Assembly: GCF_030159595.1 (NCBI RefSeq) | Contig: NZ_BSKJ01000004.1 | Coordinates: forward strand, 287,747 to 351,746 | Length of the DNA stretch: 64,000 nt | Reading direction: 5' to 3' | DNA from: Pseudomonas putida | GTDB taxonomy: Bacteria; Pseudomonadota; Gammaproteobacteria; Pseudomonadales; Pseudomonadaceae | In this document: piece after piece, positions 1 to 8,936 of the stretch | Numbering within the stretch: the stretch's first letter is position 1 | Layout: every line of letters starts with the position of its first letter | Notes under the pieces: model-generated | Database searches by the model: none | What the model was told of the DNA's origin: nothing | What the model saw: the letters and a program-made list of their open reading frames with translations, nothing else | Made by a program: the position numbers and the translations under genes

Positions 1-773
1 CAGCGCCCGACCGGGTATTGCAGCAGCATGGCGCCGAGGATCACCCACGCCATCATGTTGCCGACCTCGCCCACCTCCAGGCCGATGCGCTGCAGGTACA
101 GCGGCAGCAGGGAATAGATCCCGGCAATGGCCACGCCCGAACCAAAGCAGCCCACCAGGCCCGACGGTGCCACACCCAGCAGTTGGCGGGGCTTGAGCGG
201 TTCGACCTGGTCCAGCAGCGGCGATACGCGTGGAAGAATCACGATGGGCAGCACTGACAGGGCTGCAAGCACGCCAGCCAGCATGAAGGGGGCGGTGTCG
301 CCAAGCTGGGTGATTTCGCCAAGGCCTGCCTGGGCGATTACCCCGGCGCCGTAGAAGGCGATCATGTACAGCGCCAGCAGGCGGCCGCGGATCTTGGCGT
401 CGCCGGCCAGCAGCAGCCAGCTTTCGATCACCAGGAACACGCCGACCGCTGCCCAGCCGTTGATCAGGCGCAGCACAGACCACCAAGTGACGTCGTAGAA
501 CAACCCTTGCAGCAGGATAGTCGCGGCGATCAGCGAGGCGAAGCTGGTGTAGGCGCGGATATGGCCGATTCGCAGGATCAACCGGTCGTTGAAGATGGCA
601 CCCAGGGTCAGGCCGATGAAGTAGGTCGACGAGACAATACCGATGGTGGTGGCTGATTCACCGGCAGCGCCCAGGCGCAGGGTGGTCAGCGAAGACATGA
701 AGCCGTTGCCCAGGGCAATGATGAACAGCCCGAGCAGGGGCGCCAGCGCCATGGCCAGCAAACGCGGAGACAT
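1..773 (-). CDS. MFS transporter, partial (C-terminus beyond window)
   Basis: The minus strand is open for 257 codons from ATG 773 to the left edge with no stop, so the C-terminal part is missing. The start reads MSPRLLAMALAPLLGLFIIA, and hydrophobic helices follow at regular spacing. FNDRLILRIGHIRAYTS after helix 2 fits the loop 2-3 of the Major Facilitator Superfamily, where a D-R-x-G-R/H motif sits between helices. The GIVSSTYFIGLTLGAI stretch resembles the YcaD-type efflux/sugar branch, so a small-molecule exporter of the inner membrane is likely, but the substrate cannot be read. The gene is monocistronic at its 5' side, with 483 bp of non-coding DNA before the receptor gene. Confidence 0.85.
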   Translation of the reverse strand, partial: MSPRLLAMALAPLLGLFIIALGNGFMSSLTTLRLGAAGESATTIGIVSSTYFIGLTLGAIFNDRLILRIGHIRAYTSFASLIAATILLQGLFYDVTWWSVLRLINGWAAVGVFLVIESWLLLAGDAKIRGRLLALYMIAFYGAGVIAQAGLGEITQLGDTAPFMLAGVLAALSVLPIVILPRVSPLLDQVEPLKPRQLLGVAPSGLVGCFGSGVAIAGIYSLLPLYLQRIGLEVGEVGNMMAWVILGAMLLQYPVGR

Positions 774-1256
774 ATGTACCTCTAGTTGGATGAGCGGAAT
801 GAGCGCCTTCTCGGACGCGCACACCGGCTCGACCCGACAAGGGACGAGTGGCTACACGGATGCGACCTGGGCAAGACTCAACCGCTGGGCCCTTTGGGAA
901 ATGGGCCGTGCGGGGAGGGTTGAGCCTATTTCACATGTGCGTTCATGTGTTCAGGCACGGACTCTGTCATTGCTGCCGGTTGCCACCGTTCAAGGCGACG
1001 GGCGAAAAGGAGGCGCGATTCTACGGGCTTGCGCGGTTTTGCCCAAGGGGCATTGGCGTGCGACGAGACGCCGCAGTCTGCGGGCGACATGAATATGTCT
1101 GTGACAGACAAGCCGTGGCTGCAACGCAGCCCTGGCAATCCATTCCTTATCTTGCAACTGCCAACCTTGACGGGTCAGCACCATCGCCCGGGTTTCTTTA
1201 AACGGTGTGTCATGAGCACAGGCCGTTGTCTGCAGGTAGTCCACTGGCTTCAAGAC
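774..1256. other. Intergenic region without a convincing gene
   Basis: This 483 bp gap lies upstream of the MFS gene and downstream of the TonB receptor. Open frames crossing it on either strand lack a ribosome site and recognisable domains and are antisense extensions of neighbours. It holds a perfect 7-1-7 palindrome at 1096-1110 and a CACATGTG-rich stretch near 932-950. I see no RNA gene. Confidence 0.6.
1096..1110. promoter_or_regulatory. Perfect palindrome TGTCTGTGACAGACA, candidate operator
   Basis: Two 7-base arms (TGTCTGT and ACAGACA) flank one base. The site is about 320 bp upstream of the MFS start at 773 and 150 bp beyond the receptor stop. The symmetry suits a dimeric repressor of the TetR or GntR kind. 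No such regulator is visible in the window, so the assignment is inference from symmetry only. Confidence 0.35.
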
Positions 1257-3674
1257 TCAGAAATCAACGCTGGCCGACAAGCGCAAAACGCGTGGGGTAC
1301 CTTGGGTCAGGTAGTTGTTGGAAGTCGACGCCGACGCCCAATACGCTGTGTTCGCCACGTTCTCCACATTGGCGCGCAACGTCACCTGCTTGTCATCGAC
1401 CTTGAAGCGATAGCGCCCGCCCAGGTCCACCCGGGTCCAGGCCGGGATGCTCAGGCTGTTAGCCGCGTTTACATACTGGCCACCCGTGCGCAGTACCCTG
1501 GCGCTCAGCGCAGCACCTTCAAGGCCTGGCACGCCCCAGTCGGCACCCAGGTTGTACTGGAAGCGTGGTACACCGGCAGCCCGGTTGCCGTCGTTGCTGC
1601 CATAGGCGGTGTTCTTCTGTTCGGTGTGCATGAACACTGCACCGGTCAACAGCCGCAGGCCGTCCACCGGTTCACCGAACAGGTTCAGTTCTACACCCTT
1701 GTTGACCTGTTCGCCGTCCATGCTGAAGGTGTCCTGCTGCGCCCCGGGTGCGCGGTAGGTGACGCTGTTGGGCTGTTCGATACGGTATACACCCAAGGTG
1801 GCGCCAAAGCTGTTCCAGTCCAGCTTCACCCCGGCCTCGACCTGCTTGCTGCGCTTGGGCGGGAACACTTCGTTGGCGTTGGTGACGCTGGAAGGCGCGG
1901 TCGGGCCCTGGGCCAACCCCTCGATGCGGTTGGCATAGAACGACACATGCTCCCAGGGCTTGATCACCAGGCCATACACCGGGGTGGTGATGGACGCGTC
2001 GTAAGGCGTGTTGCGCGCACCGGTACCGGTCACCCAGCTGTCGACGCTGATCGATTGCCGCCGTACACCCACGGTCAGCAGCACACGGTCATCAAGAAAA
2101 CCCAGTGTGTCGGACACCGCGACACTTTTGTTGCGGTTTTTACCGACAATGCGCGGGTCATGCAGGTCGCTGCCGAAGTAGGTATCGGTCGGGCGCGGTA
2201 CCTTCACCAGGTTGTACAGGTTGCTGTCGTAGCGCTTGGCCGCAGCCAGCGCCTCATAAGCGGAACGTTGCTCACCCCACATACCCGACAGGCCAAAGTT
2301 GACTCGGTGGCTGACCGGGCCGGTGGCAAAGCGGCCATTGAGCCCGGCGACGGCGCTCTTGTTGTCCTCGTCGTGGGGGGAATAGAGAAAGCCACCGCGC
2401 GCGGTGCCGTTGGCGTCGCTGACGTACAGCGAGGAATACTCGCCATTTTCGCGGGTGTGCTTGGCGCCAGCACCGGCGTACAGCATCCAGTTGTCGTTCA
2501 GGTCGTACTCGGCGTTGACCATGCCGTAGGTATCTTCGAGTTGTGACCAGCTCCAGTCCTGCGAGTAGTTGTCACGCGCCGATGGGGCGTGGGGTACTTT
2601 GCTGCCGGTGGGGTAGATCACCGCGCGGCCCTGGTTGATGCGCTCTTTCTGGTAACCCAGGTCGGTGGACAGGCGCAGGCGTTCGCCTTGGTAGTCCAGG
2701 GCCACGGCAACCAGGGTGGAATGCTGGGCTTCGTCGTCGACGCCCGTGCCGCCGTCATGTTGGGCCAGGTTGATGCGTGCGCCGAAGCGGTTGTCTTCAC
2801 CAAAGCGATTGCCCAGGTCCAGGTGGCCACCGCTGTTGTCGCCAGTGGCGTAGTCGAGTGTGACATGGCGCGTCGGGGTATCTTCGGCGCGCTTGGGTAC
2901 CAGGTTGATGGCCCCCCCAATGCCGCTGCCTTGTGGCGCGACCCCGTTGAGGAAGGCACTGGACCCTTTGAACACCTCGACCCGTTCGAGCGCCTCGGTG
3001 GTCACGATCTGCCGTGGCAGCACGCCGTACAGACCGTTGTAGCTGATGTCGTCGGTGTTCAGCGGCAAGCCGCGTATGGTGAACACTTGCGAGAAATTGC
3101 CGAAACCCGCCGACTGGCGCACCGCCGCGTCATTGAGCAACACATCACCCAGGGTGCGGGCTTGCTGGTCGGCGATGGTCTTGGCGGTGTAGCTGGTGAC
3201 GCTGAACGGCACGTCGCTGATTGCCTGGTCGCCGAGCACGCCCAACTTCGCGCTACGCGCCACCTGGCCGCCTTGCCAGGTATCGCTGCTGGCGGCCAGG
3301 TCGCTGTTGATGGTGGTCGCGCCCAGTTCCAGTGCATTGCCCAAGTCGACCGTCGGCGCCAAGGTGTAGCCGCCGCTGTCGGTGGTTATCAGGCTGTAGC
3401 CACTGCCGACCAGCAGACGGGCGAAGCCTTCCGGGATGCTGTAGCTGCCTTCGAGGCCTTGGCTTTGCACGCCCTTGAGCAAAGCCGGGTCGAACGACAA
3501 CGGCACCCCGGCGCTGACGGCGAAGCGCGCCAGTACATCGGCCAGCGGGCCGGCGGACAGATGATAGGTGCGCGGGGTGGCGTCGGTTGCCATTGCCACA
3601 GGGGCTGTGGTGGCGATGGCAATGGCGAGACTCAGGGCCTTGAAAGGCAAGCGGTACGGCTGGCAGGGCGTCAT
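1257..3674 (-). CDS. TonB-dependent siderophore receptor with signalling domain (FecA/FpvA type)
   Basis: An 805-residue outer-membrane receptor that takes up a ferric siderophore and signals its presence inward. I chose ATG 3674 because it gives a clean signal peptide (residues 1-29, ending PVAMA) and has AGGACC upstream; an ATG 39 bases further upstream lacks these. An STN signalling domain follows (about residues 36-86, YHLSAGPLADVLARFA), then the TonB plug with a DVPFSV...LGDVLLNDAAVRQS stretch and the FTIRGL motif, then a 22-strand-type barrel ending in RLSASVDF with a terminal Phe as needed for BAM insertion. It lies downstream of the fecR- and fecI-like genes on the same strand, with 101 bp before its own start. 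That is the arrangement of a cell-surface signalling system. The siderophore cannot be read from sequence. Confidence 0.93.
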   Translation of the reverse strand: MTPCQPYRLPFKALSLAIAIATTAPVAMATDATPRTYHLSAGPLADVLARFAVSAGVPLSFDPALLKGVQSQGLEGSYSIPEGFARLLVGSGYSLITTDSGGYTLAPTVDLGNALELGATTINSDLAASSDTWQGGQVARSAKLGVLGDQAISDVPFSVTSYTAKTIADQQARTLGDVLLNDAAVRQSAGFGNFSQVFTIRGLPLNTDDISYNGLYGVLPRQIVTTEALERVEVFKGSSAFLNGVAPQGSGIGGAINLVPKRAEDTPTRHVTLDYATGDNSGGHLDLGNRFGEDNRFGARINLAQHDGGTGVDDEAQHSTLVAVALDYQGERLRLSTDLGYQKERINQGRAVIYPTGSKVPHAPSARDNYSQDWSWSQLEDTYGMVNAEYDLNDNWMLYAGAGAKHTRENGEYSSLYVSDANGTARGGFLYSPHDEDNKSAVAGLNGRFATGPVSHRVNFGLSGMWGEQRSAYEALAAAKRYDSNLYNLVKVPRPTDTYFGSDLHDPRIVGKNRNKSVAVSDTLGFLDDRVLLTVGVRRQSISVDSWVTGTGARNTPYDASITTPVYGLVIKPWEHVSFYANRIEGLAQGPTAPSSVTNANEVFPPKRSKQVEAGVKLDWNSFGATLGVYRIEQPNSVTYRAPGAQQDTFSMDGEQVNKGVELNLFGEPVDGLRLLTGAVFMHTEQKNTAYGSNDGNRAAGVPRFQYNLGADWGVPGLEGAALSARVLRTGGQYVNAANSLSIPAWTRVDLGGRYRFKVDDKQVTLRANVENVANTAYWASASTSNNYLTQGTPRVLRLSASVDF

Positions 3675-3775
3675 GCGAGGGTCCTGTGGGTGCAGAAGAT
3701 GAAGGTTCTGCACTCATCACCGGACGACGCAGGAAAAGGTATCACTGAAACATTCACGGTCCTGCCGGGATCGCG

Positions 3776-4741
3776 TCAGCTTAGCGGCTCCACGGTCACC
3801 CAATAGCGCGACAGGCCTTGGAGGGTAATTGGCAGGGTGTCGCTCAGCAGCTGAAGGCTGGCATCGGTGTCTGTCAGCGGGAAGGCGCCAGATACCTTCA
3901 AATGGCGCACCGCCGGGTGGCAGCGCAGCACACCAGGTCGGTAGCGGCCCAGCTCCTGCAGCAAATCGGCCAGGCGCATGTCGCGCGCCAGCAGCATGCC
4001 GTGCTCCCAGGCCAGGTCGCCGGGCTCCAGCGGTGAGGCAGGCAGTACGCGCTCGGCATCGAAAGCGCTGCGCTCGCCTGCCTTGAGCAGCAGGCCGCCG
4101 GTGGCGTGCAGGGGGTGGGTATCGACTACGCCTTCAAGCACGGCTACCCGGGTCAGTGCGCCATCGATGCGCACGCTGAAGCGTGTGCCCAGCGCAGTCG
4201 CCTGCCCCTGCAAGGTGCGCACTAACAGCGGCCGCGCCGGGGTGGCAGGGTCCTTGGCGCTGGTGAGCAGAATTTCGCCTGCCAGCAGATCGATGCGGCG
4301 TTGTCGGGCGTCGAAGGTGATATCAATGGCTGTGTCGGTGTTCAGCAGCACCTGGCTGCCGTCGGCCAGCGTCAACGTGCGTTGCTCACCCACCGCTGTA
4401 TGTGCATCGGCAGCCCATTGCTGCCACGGCGTTTCGCGCCAGGCCAGCCAGGCTGCGGGTGCGGCCAGCAGCCACAACCCCAGGCGATGCAAGGCCTGGC
4501 GGCGGCTGACCGCACCGTTGCGGCTGAGCCGGCGCAAGGTTTCGCCGGTCACCGGCGTGGGCAGGCGGCGGAAGTCGCCCAGAATGGCCTCGGCCCGCTG
4601 CCAGGCCTGGGCGTGCTGGGCGCTGCGCTGGCACCAGGCCTGCACCGCTCGGTGGTCGTCTTCGGTGGCAGTGCCCGACTGCAACTGCACCAGCCAGTCG
4701 GCGGCCTCACCGAGAATCAGCGGGTCGATGCGTGGCACCAT
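3776..4741 (-). CDS. FecR-family anti-sigma factor
   Basis: 321 residues. The N-terminal DUF4880-type helical domain (ADWLVQLQSGTATEDDHRAVQAW, residues about 14-36) binds the sigma factor. One membrane segment lies near residues 87-99 (LGLWLLAAPAAWLAW). The periplasmic FecR domain follows, with TLADGSQVLLNTDTAIDI near 123-140 and a C-terminal STN-like part ending RYWVTVEPLS. By family knowledge it relays the receptor signal to the sigma factor. Its ATG overlaps the stop of the sigma gene (TGATG), so the two are translationally coupled. Confidence 0.92.
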   Translation of the reverse strand: MVPRIDPLILGEAADWLVQLQSGTATEDDHRAVQAWCQRSAQHAQAWQRAEAILGDFRRLPTPVTGETLRRLSRNGAVSRRQALHRLGLWLLAAPAAWLAWRETPWQQWAADAHTAVGEQRTLTLADGSQVLLNTDTAIDITFDARQRRIDLLAGEILLTSAKDPATPARPLLVRTLQGQATALGTRFSVRIDGALTRVAVLEGVVDTHPLHATGGLLLKAGERSAFDAERVLPASPLEPGDLAWEHGMLLARDMRLADLLQELGRYRPGVLRCHPAVRHLKVSGAFPLTDTDASLQLLSDTLPITLQGLSRYWVTVEPLS

Positions 4742-5247
4742 CAGTCGATGCTCAGGCAGGCGAGAAAAGCGGTGCGCATATCGCGCTTGATGGTAATCAG
4801 CGACACCTGCAGTTGTTCGGCGATTTCTGCGTAGGTCAGCCCGTCCAGCTGCGACAGCAGGAACACCTGGCGCACCCGGGCTGGCATGTCGCGCAGCATG
4901 GCATCGACGCGGTGCAGGGTTTCGAGGATCAGCCAGCGTGTTTCCGGTGAGGGCACTTCGGTTTGCGGCAAGTGGGCGATGGCCTCCAGATACGCGCGCT
5001 CGACATCCTGGCGGCGCCAGCGGTCGACCACCAGGCCCTTGGCAATGTGGGTGAGCAACGCCCGGGGTTCACTGCCAAAATAGCTGCTGCCCTGGCGGCT
5101 CAGCAGGCGCACGAACGTGTCATGCGCCAGGTCGGCGGCATCGCAGGCATTTCCCAGTTTGCGCCCTAGCCAACCCTGCAGCCAGCCATGGTGCTCGGTG
5201 TACAGCGTCTGGACCTGCAGGTTGAGAGTAGGGTCGGCGGGCGGCAT
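4741..5247 (-). CDS. ECF sigma factor, FecI type (iron starvation)
   Basis: 168 residues from ATG 5247. Sequence upstream in the same frame has no family resemblance, so the longer reading was rejected. Sigma region 2 is visible as YTEHHGWLQGWLGRKLGNACDAADLAHDTFVRLL (two adjacent pieces), and region 4 as YAEIAEQLQVSLITIKRDM near the C-terminus with the usual helix-turn-helix. Members direct RNA polymerase to the promoter of the cognate TonB receptor. The order sigma, anti-sigma, receptor is standard. Fur repression is expected for the family, but I see only a poor Fur-like stretch around 5277-5299. Confidence 0.92.
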   Translation of the reverse strand: MPPADPTLNLQVQTLYTEHHGWLQGWLGRKLGNACDAADLAHDTFVRLLSRQGSSYFGSEPRALLTHIAKGLVVDRWRRQDVERAYLEAIAHLPQTEVPSPETRWLILETLHRVDAMLRDMPARVRQVFLLSQLDGLTYAEIAEQLQVSLITIKRDMRTAFLACLSID

Positions 5248-5332
5248 GGCAGGCGCGAGGTTCCGGGAGAGGGGGGCAATTAAGAATTGATCGCATTCTA
5301 AGCCTCTGCCTGGAACCTGGCAATGCGCGCTT

Positions 5333-7849
5333 TTACAAGGCCTTGGCCAAAAACGCCGCTGTGCGGCTTTCGGCACATTCAGCCACCACCTGTGGCGTGC
5401 CACTGACCACCACCTTGCCCCCGGCATCGCCGGCACCCGGCCCGATATCGATCACCCAGTCGCTTTGCGCCACCACGCGCATGTCATGTTCGACCACCAC
5501 CACGCTGTGCCCGCTTTCAACCAGGCGGTTCAGTTGCACCAGCAACCGGTCGATGTCTTGCGGGTGCAAGCCGTTGGTGGGCTCGTCCAGCACATACAGC
5601 GTTGCCCCGCGGGCCATGCGTTGCAGCTCGGTCGCCAGCTTGATCCGTTGCGCTTCACCACCGGACAGTTCGGTAGCCGGTTGGCCCAGGCGCAGGTAGC
5701 CCAGGCCGATGTCCTGCAACACTTGCAGGCATCGCCGCGCTGGAGGCTGTTCGGCGAAAACCGCCAGGGCTTGGTCAACGGTCAGTTGCAGCACTTGCGC
5801 AATGTTCATGCCTTGCCAGCTCACCGCCAGGGTTTCAGGGTTGTAGCGGGCGCCATGGCAGGTCGGGCAAGGGGCATAGACGCTGGGCATGAACAACAAC
5901 TCGACGCTGACGAAGCCCTCGCCCTCGCAATTGGCGCAGCGGCCCTTGGCAACGTTGAAGGAAAAACGCCCGGCGTCGAAGCCCAGCGCCTTGGCCTGCT
6001 CGGTGGCAGCGAACAGCTTGCGCACATGGTCGAACAAGCCGGTGTAGGTGGCCAGGTTGGAGCGGGGCGTGCGACCGATCGGCTTCTGGTCGACCTGCAC
6101 CAGGCGCTTGATGCTATCCAGACCGGCGCTCACATGCCCGCTGCCGGTCTGCTCAGGTTCGTCCTCCAGGCTCTGTTCTTCGGTCTCGCTGCGTTGCGCT
6201 GCATGGCCCAGGTGCGTCCCTATCAGCTCCAGCAGGGCCTGGCTGACCAGGCTGGACTTGCCCGAGCCGGAAATACCCGTAACGGCGGTAAAGCAGCCCA
6301 GCGGGAAGGCGGCGCTGAGGTTGTCGAGGTTGTTGCGGGTAATGCCTTCAAGCGTGAGCCAGTCTCGGGCCTGGCGTGGCGCATGTGCGGCCCGGGACTG
6401 GGCATCGAACAGGTAGGCGCGGGTGCATGATTGCTCGACCTCGGCCAGGCCTGCGGGCGGCCCGCTGTAGAGGATGGTGCCGCCATGCTCGCCAGCAGCC
6501 GGCCCGACATCCACCAGCCAGTCGGCGCGGCGCATGGTGTCCAGGTCGTGCTCCACCACATACACCGAGTTGCCCGCGTGCTTCAGGCGCTGCAGGGCTT
6601 CGAACAACGCTTCGCTGTCGGCCGGGTGCAAACCGGCCGAGGGCTCGTCGAGCACATAGATCACACCGAACAGCTGTGAGTTGAGCTGGGTGGCCAGGCG
6701 CAAGCGTTGCAGCTCACCCGAGGACAAGGTGGGGGTGCTGCGTTCCAGGGCCAGGTAGCCGAGGCCAAGGTCGAGCAGGGTATCGATGCGTTCGAGCAGC
6801 TCGTTGGCGATGCGTTGTGCCGCCAGGCGCTTTTCCAGGGTCAGGTCGTCTTGCGGTTGCGTCAGATAGTCAGCTGCCGCCACGTTGCGGAATACCTCGG
6901 CCAGCGCCTGCAGCGACAGGTGCGACAGTTCGGCGATATCCAGGCCGGCGAACGTCACGCCCAGCGCCTCGCGCTTCAGGCGCTTGCCCTGGCACAGCGG
7001 GCAGGGGCTGGGGCGCATGTACTGGGCCACGCGCTTGCGCATCTGTGCGCTCTGCGAGTGCATGAAGGTATGCAGCACATAACGCCGGGCCCCCATGAAC
7101 GTGCCTTGGTAGCTAGGCTCCTGCTTGCGCTTGAGTGCGGCGCGGGTCTGCGCGGGCGTCAGGCCGGCATAGACCGGCGCGGTGGGTGTTTCTTCGGTGA
7201 ACAGGATCCAGTCGCGTTGCGCCTGGGGCAAGTCGCGCCAGGGGATATCGACGTCATAGCCCAGTGTTACCAGAATGTCGCGCTGGTTCTGCCCCTGCCA
7301 GGCCATCGGCCACGCCGCCACCGCGCGTTCGCGAATGGTCAGCGACGGGTCGGGGACCATGGTCGCTTCGGTCACCTCGAAGACCCGGCCCATGCCATGG
7401 CACTCCGGGCACGCGCCCTGGGGCGTGTTTGGCGAAAAGTCTTCGGCGTATAGCATCGCTTGCCCGGCCGGGTAGTGGCCGGCCCGCGAGTAGAGCATGC
7501 GGATCGAGCTGGACAAGGTGGTCACGCTGCCCACCGAGGAACGGGCACTTGGCGTACCGCGTTGTTGTTGCAGGGCCACGGCGGGTGGCAGGCCTTCGAT
7601 GGCATCCACATCTGGCACGCCAACCTGCTCGATCAGGCGCCGGGCATAGGGCGCCACTGATTCGAAATAGCGGCGCTGGGCTTCGGCATAAAGCGTGGAA
7701 AAAGCCAGCGAGGATTTGCCCGAACCGGACACGCCAGTGAATACCACCAAGGCATCACGCGGGATATCGACATCGATGTTCTTCAGGTTGTGCTCGCGGG
7801 CTCCACGGACGCGAACAAAACCCGTTAGCGAGGCAGGGCGTTGATGCAT
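5333..7849 (-). CDS. UvrA-like ABC ATPase (short, class II/III UvrA paralogue)
   Basis: 838 residues from ATG 7849, chosen because AAGGA sits 7 bases upstream; an in-frame ATG at 7876 has no ribosome site. Two ABC ATPase halves are present: P-loops GVSGSGKSS (residues 39-47) and GISGSGKSS, and signatures LSSGELQRLRLA and LSGGEAQRIKLA. Zinc-type Cys pairs occur at CPECHG, CPLCQG, CANCEG and CPTCHG. Canonical UvrA is about 940 residues and carries a UvrB-binding insertion; this protein is about 100 shorter, as in the UvrA2/DrrC-like group linked to DNA damage or drug tolerance. No uvrB or uvrC is nearby. It may assist excision repair or protect from DNA-binding drugs; which one cannot be decided here. 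Confidence 0.9.
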   Translation of the reverse strand: MHQRPASLTGFVRVRGAREHNLKNIDVDIPRDALVVFTGVSGSGKSSLAFSTLYAEAQRRYFESVAPYARRLIEQVGVPDVDAIEGLPPAVALQQQRGTPSARSSVGSVTTLSSSIRMLYSRAGHYPAGQAMLYAEDFSPNTPQGACPECHGMGRVFEVTEATMVPDPSLTIRERAVAAWPMAWQGQNQRDILVTLGYDVDIPWRDLPQAQRDWILFTEETPTAPVYAGLTPAQTRAALKRKQEPSYQGTFMGARRYVLHTFMHSQSAQMRKRVAQYMRPSPCPLCQGKRLKREALGVTFAGLDIAELSHLSLQALAEVFRNVAAADYLTQPQDDLTLEKRLAAQRIANELLERIDTLLDLGLGYLALERSTPTLSSGELQRLRLATQLNSQLFGVIYVLDEPSAGLHPADSEALFEALQRLKHAGNSVYVVEHDLDTMRRADWLVDVGPAAGEHGGTILYSGPPAGLAEVEQSCTRAYLFDAQSRAAHAPRQARDWLTLEGITRNNLDNLSAAFPLGCFTAVTGISGSGKSSLVSQALLELIGTHLGHAAQRSETEEQSLEDEPEQTGSGHVSAGLDSIKRLVQVDQKPIGRTPRSNLATYTGLFDHVRKLFAATEQAKALGFDAGRFSFNVAKGRCANCEGEGFVSVELLFMPSVYAPCPTCHGARYNPETLAVSWQGMNIAQVLQLTVDQALAVFAEQPPARRCLQVLQDIGLGYLRLGQPATELSGGEAQRIKLATELQRMARGATLYVLDEPTNGLHPQDIDRLLVQLNRLVESGHSVVVVEHDMRVVAQSDWVIDIGPGAGDAGGKVVVSGTPQVVAECAESRTAAFLAKAL

Positions 7850-7995
7850 GCGGCGATCCTTAATCGTTTGTGGCATTGACGTTAAGGTATCAATACGCGT
7901 GGGGTAATGGTTCCTTTAATGAGACCTGAGAGTTTTTGCGCTTTGGGTCGGCGAATAAAGTGGCCTCGCGAAATAATGATAATTCGGAGGTAAAA

Positions 7996-8862
7996 ATGCA
8001 CCATTCGTTACCCGGCACTACACGGCGCCGCGACTTGACTCACAGGAATACAGAGCGGGCTGAGCGCGTGTATTCGCCTTACGGCTTTGGCAGGCGACAG
8101 GCCGACAGTGTGTTGGGTTTTGCCGGATACGTCAGCGCGTTGAAGGGTGATTGCTATTTCTTGGGCAATGGTGCGCGCATGTACAACACCCAGTTGATGC
8201 GGTTTCACAGCCCGGATAGTTTCAGCCCATTTGGCCGTGGAGGGTTCAATGCCTATGCCTATTGCGCGGGAGACCCCGTGAATCAGATAGACCCGGATGG
8301 GCATTCGCCGGTTTCTGTAGTAGGCAAAGTACTATGGGCTACCGCGTGGGGAGCGGATACGGTGACATCGGTGGATGCGGCAGCTAAAAGAATTCTCCAC
8401 CGATCGATCCAGAAGATGAAAGGGCGGCGTGTGCCGCCGATGAATGGAAAAAGATGTCGAGGGAACGAGGCATTGATTAACGTCGGAACGACGGGTGCTA
8501 TGGCCGGGTACAACGTGCCGGATTTGTTCATGGAATCGTTGACGACGTTGGGTCCTTTCAAGGAGAACCTACTTAACGGGTTTACGGGGCTCGGCGCTGT
8601 GACGGCCACCGTGGGCAAGGCAACAAGGGCGTTTCGTAAAGTCCAGCAAACTAATGCGCTGGCCAAGAAGCACAACTTTTCGCGGCCGAAGCTTTTGTGG
8701 GAGGCTGTAAAAGAGGCTTACGGATGGAATCTGCTGCGTGGTAACGAGTCGGCTATCCTCGAACCACGCGACAGAACGATCGTGTTGCAAATTGATGGAC
8801 TTGGAGTTCCAACGGGAAATTACATCAGGAACGGCAAACCGATTTTTGCTTCCCCGGCGTGA
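7996..8862 (+). CDS. Orphan RHS repeat-associated core domain protein
   Basis: 288 residues from ATG 7996, preceded by a strong GGAGG 5 bases upstream; an earlier in-frame start lacks one. Residues about 25-105 match the RHS-associated core: YSPYGF, LGFAGYVSALKGDCYFLGNGARMYN split around conserved Gly/Tyr, RFHSPDSFSPFGRGGFNAYAY and the NQIDPDGHS end. In full-length RHS/YD proteins this core caps the cage and is followed by a variable toxic tip. Here there are no upstream RHS repeats and no signal peptide, and the roughly 180-residue tail (residues 106-288) has no domain I recognise. No immunity gene follows on the same strand. It could be a stand-alone tip module or a remnant of a larger polymorphic toxin. 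Such short orphans are common in P. putida genomes. Confidence 0.85.
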   Translation: MHHSLPGTTRRRDLTHRNTERAERVYSPYGFGRRQADSVLGFAGYVSALKGDCYFLGNGARMYNTQLMRFHSPDSFSPFGRGGFNAYAYCAGDPVNQIDPDGHSPVSVVGKVLWATAWGADTVTSVDAAAKRILHRSIQKMKGRRVPPMNGKRCRGNEALINVGTTGAMAGYNVPDLFMESLTTLGPFKENLLNGFTGLGAVTATVGKATRAFRKVQQTNALAKKHNFSRPKLLWEAVKEAYGWNLLRGNESAILEPRDRTIVLQIDGLGVPTGNYIRNGKPIFASPA

Positions 8863-8936
8863 AACCGCATCCATTTCCGGCAGAGCGGAGGCACGCACTG
8901 GTCTTTTCGCGGGCAAGCACAAAGCGCTGCAGGGTG

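Noticed and set aside
763..779. LexA2-like sequence at the MFS start (minus strand GAGGTACATATGTCTC)
   Set aside because: The right half reads GTCT instead of GTGC, and the spacing to the flanks differs, so it fails the GTACN4GTGC motif at two key bases.
945..3806. Long open frames on the plus strand opposite the TonB receptor (533 and 405 codons)
   Set aside because: They have no ribosome site or domain, their composition is the mirror of the receptor's codon pattern, and they lie antisense to a clear gene.
7973..7983. Fur half-site ATAATGATAAT before the RHS gene
   Set aside because: Only one arm matches the 19-bp Fur consensus, and the second arm does not follow; iron control of an RHS orphan is not supported.
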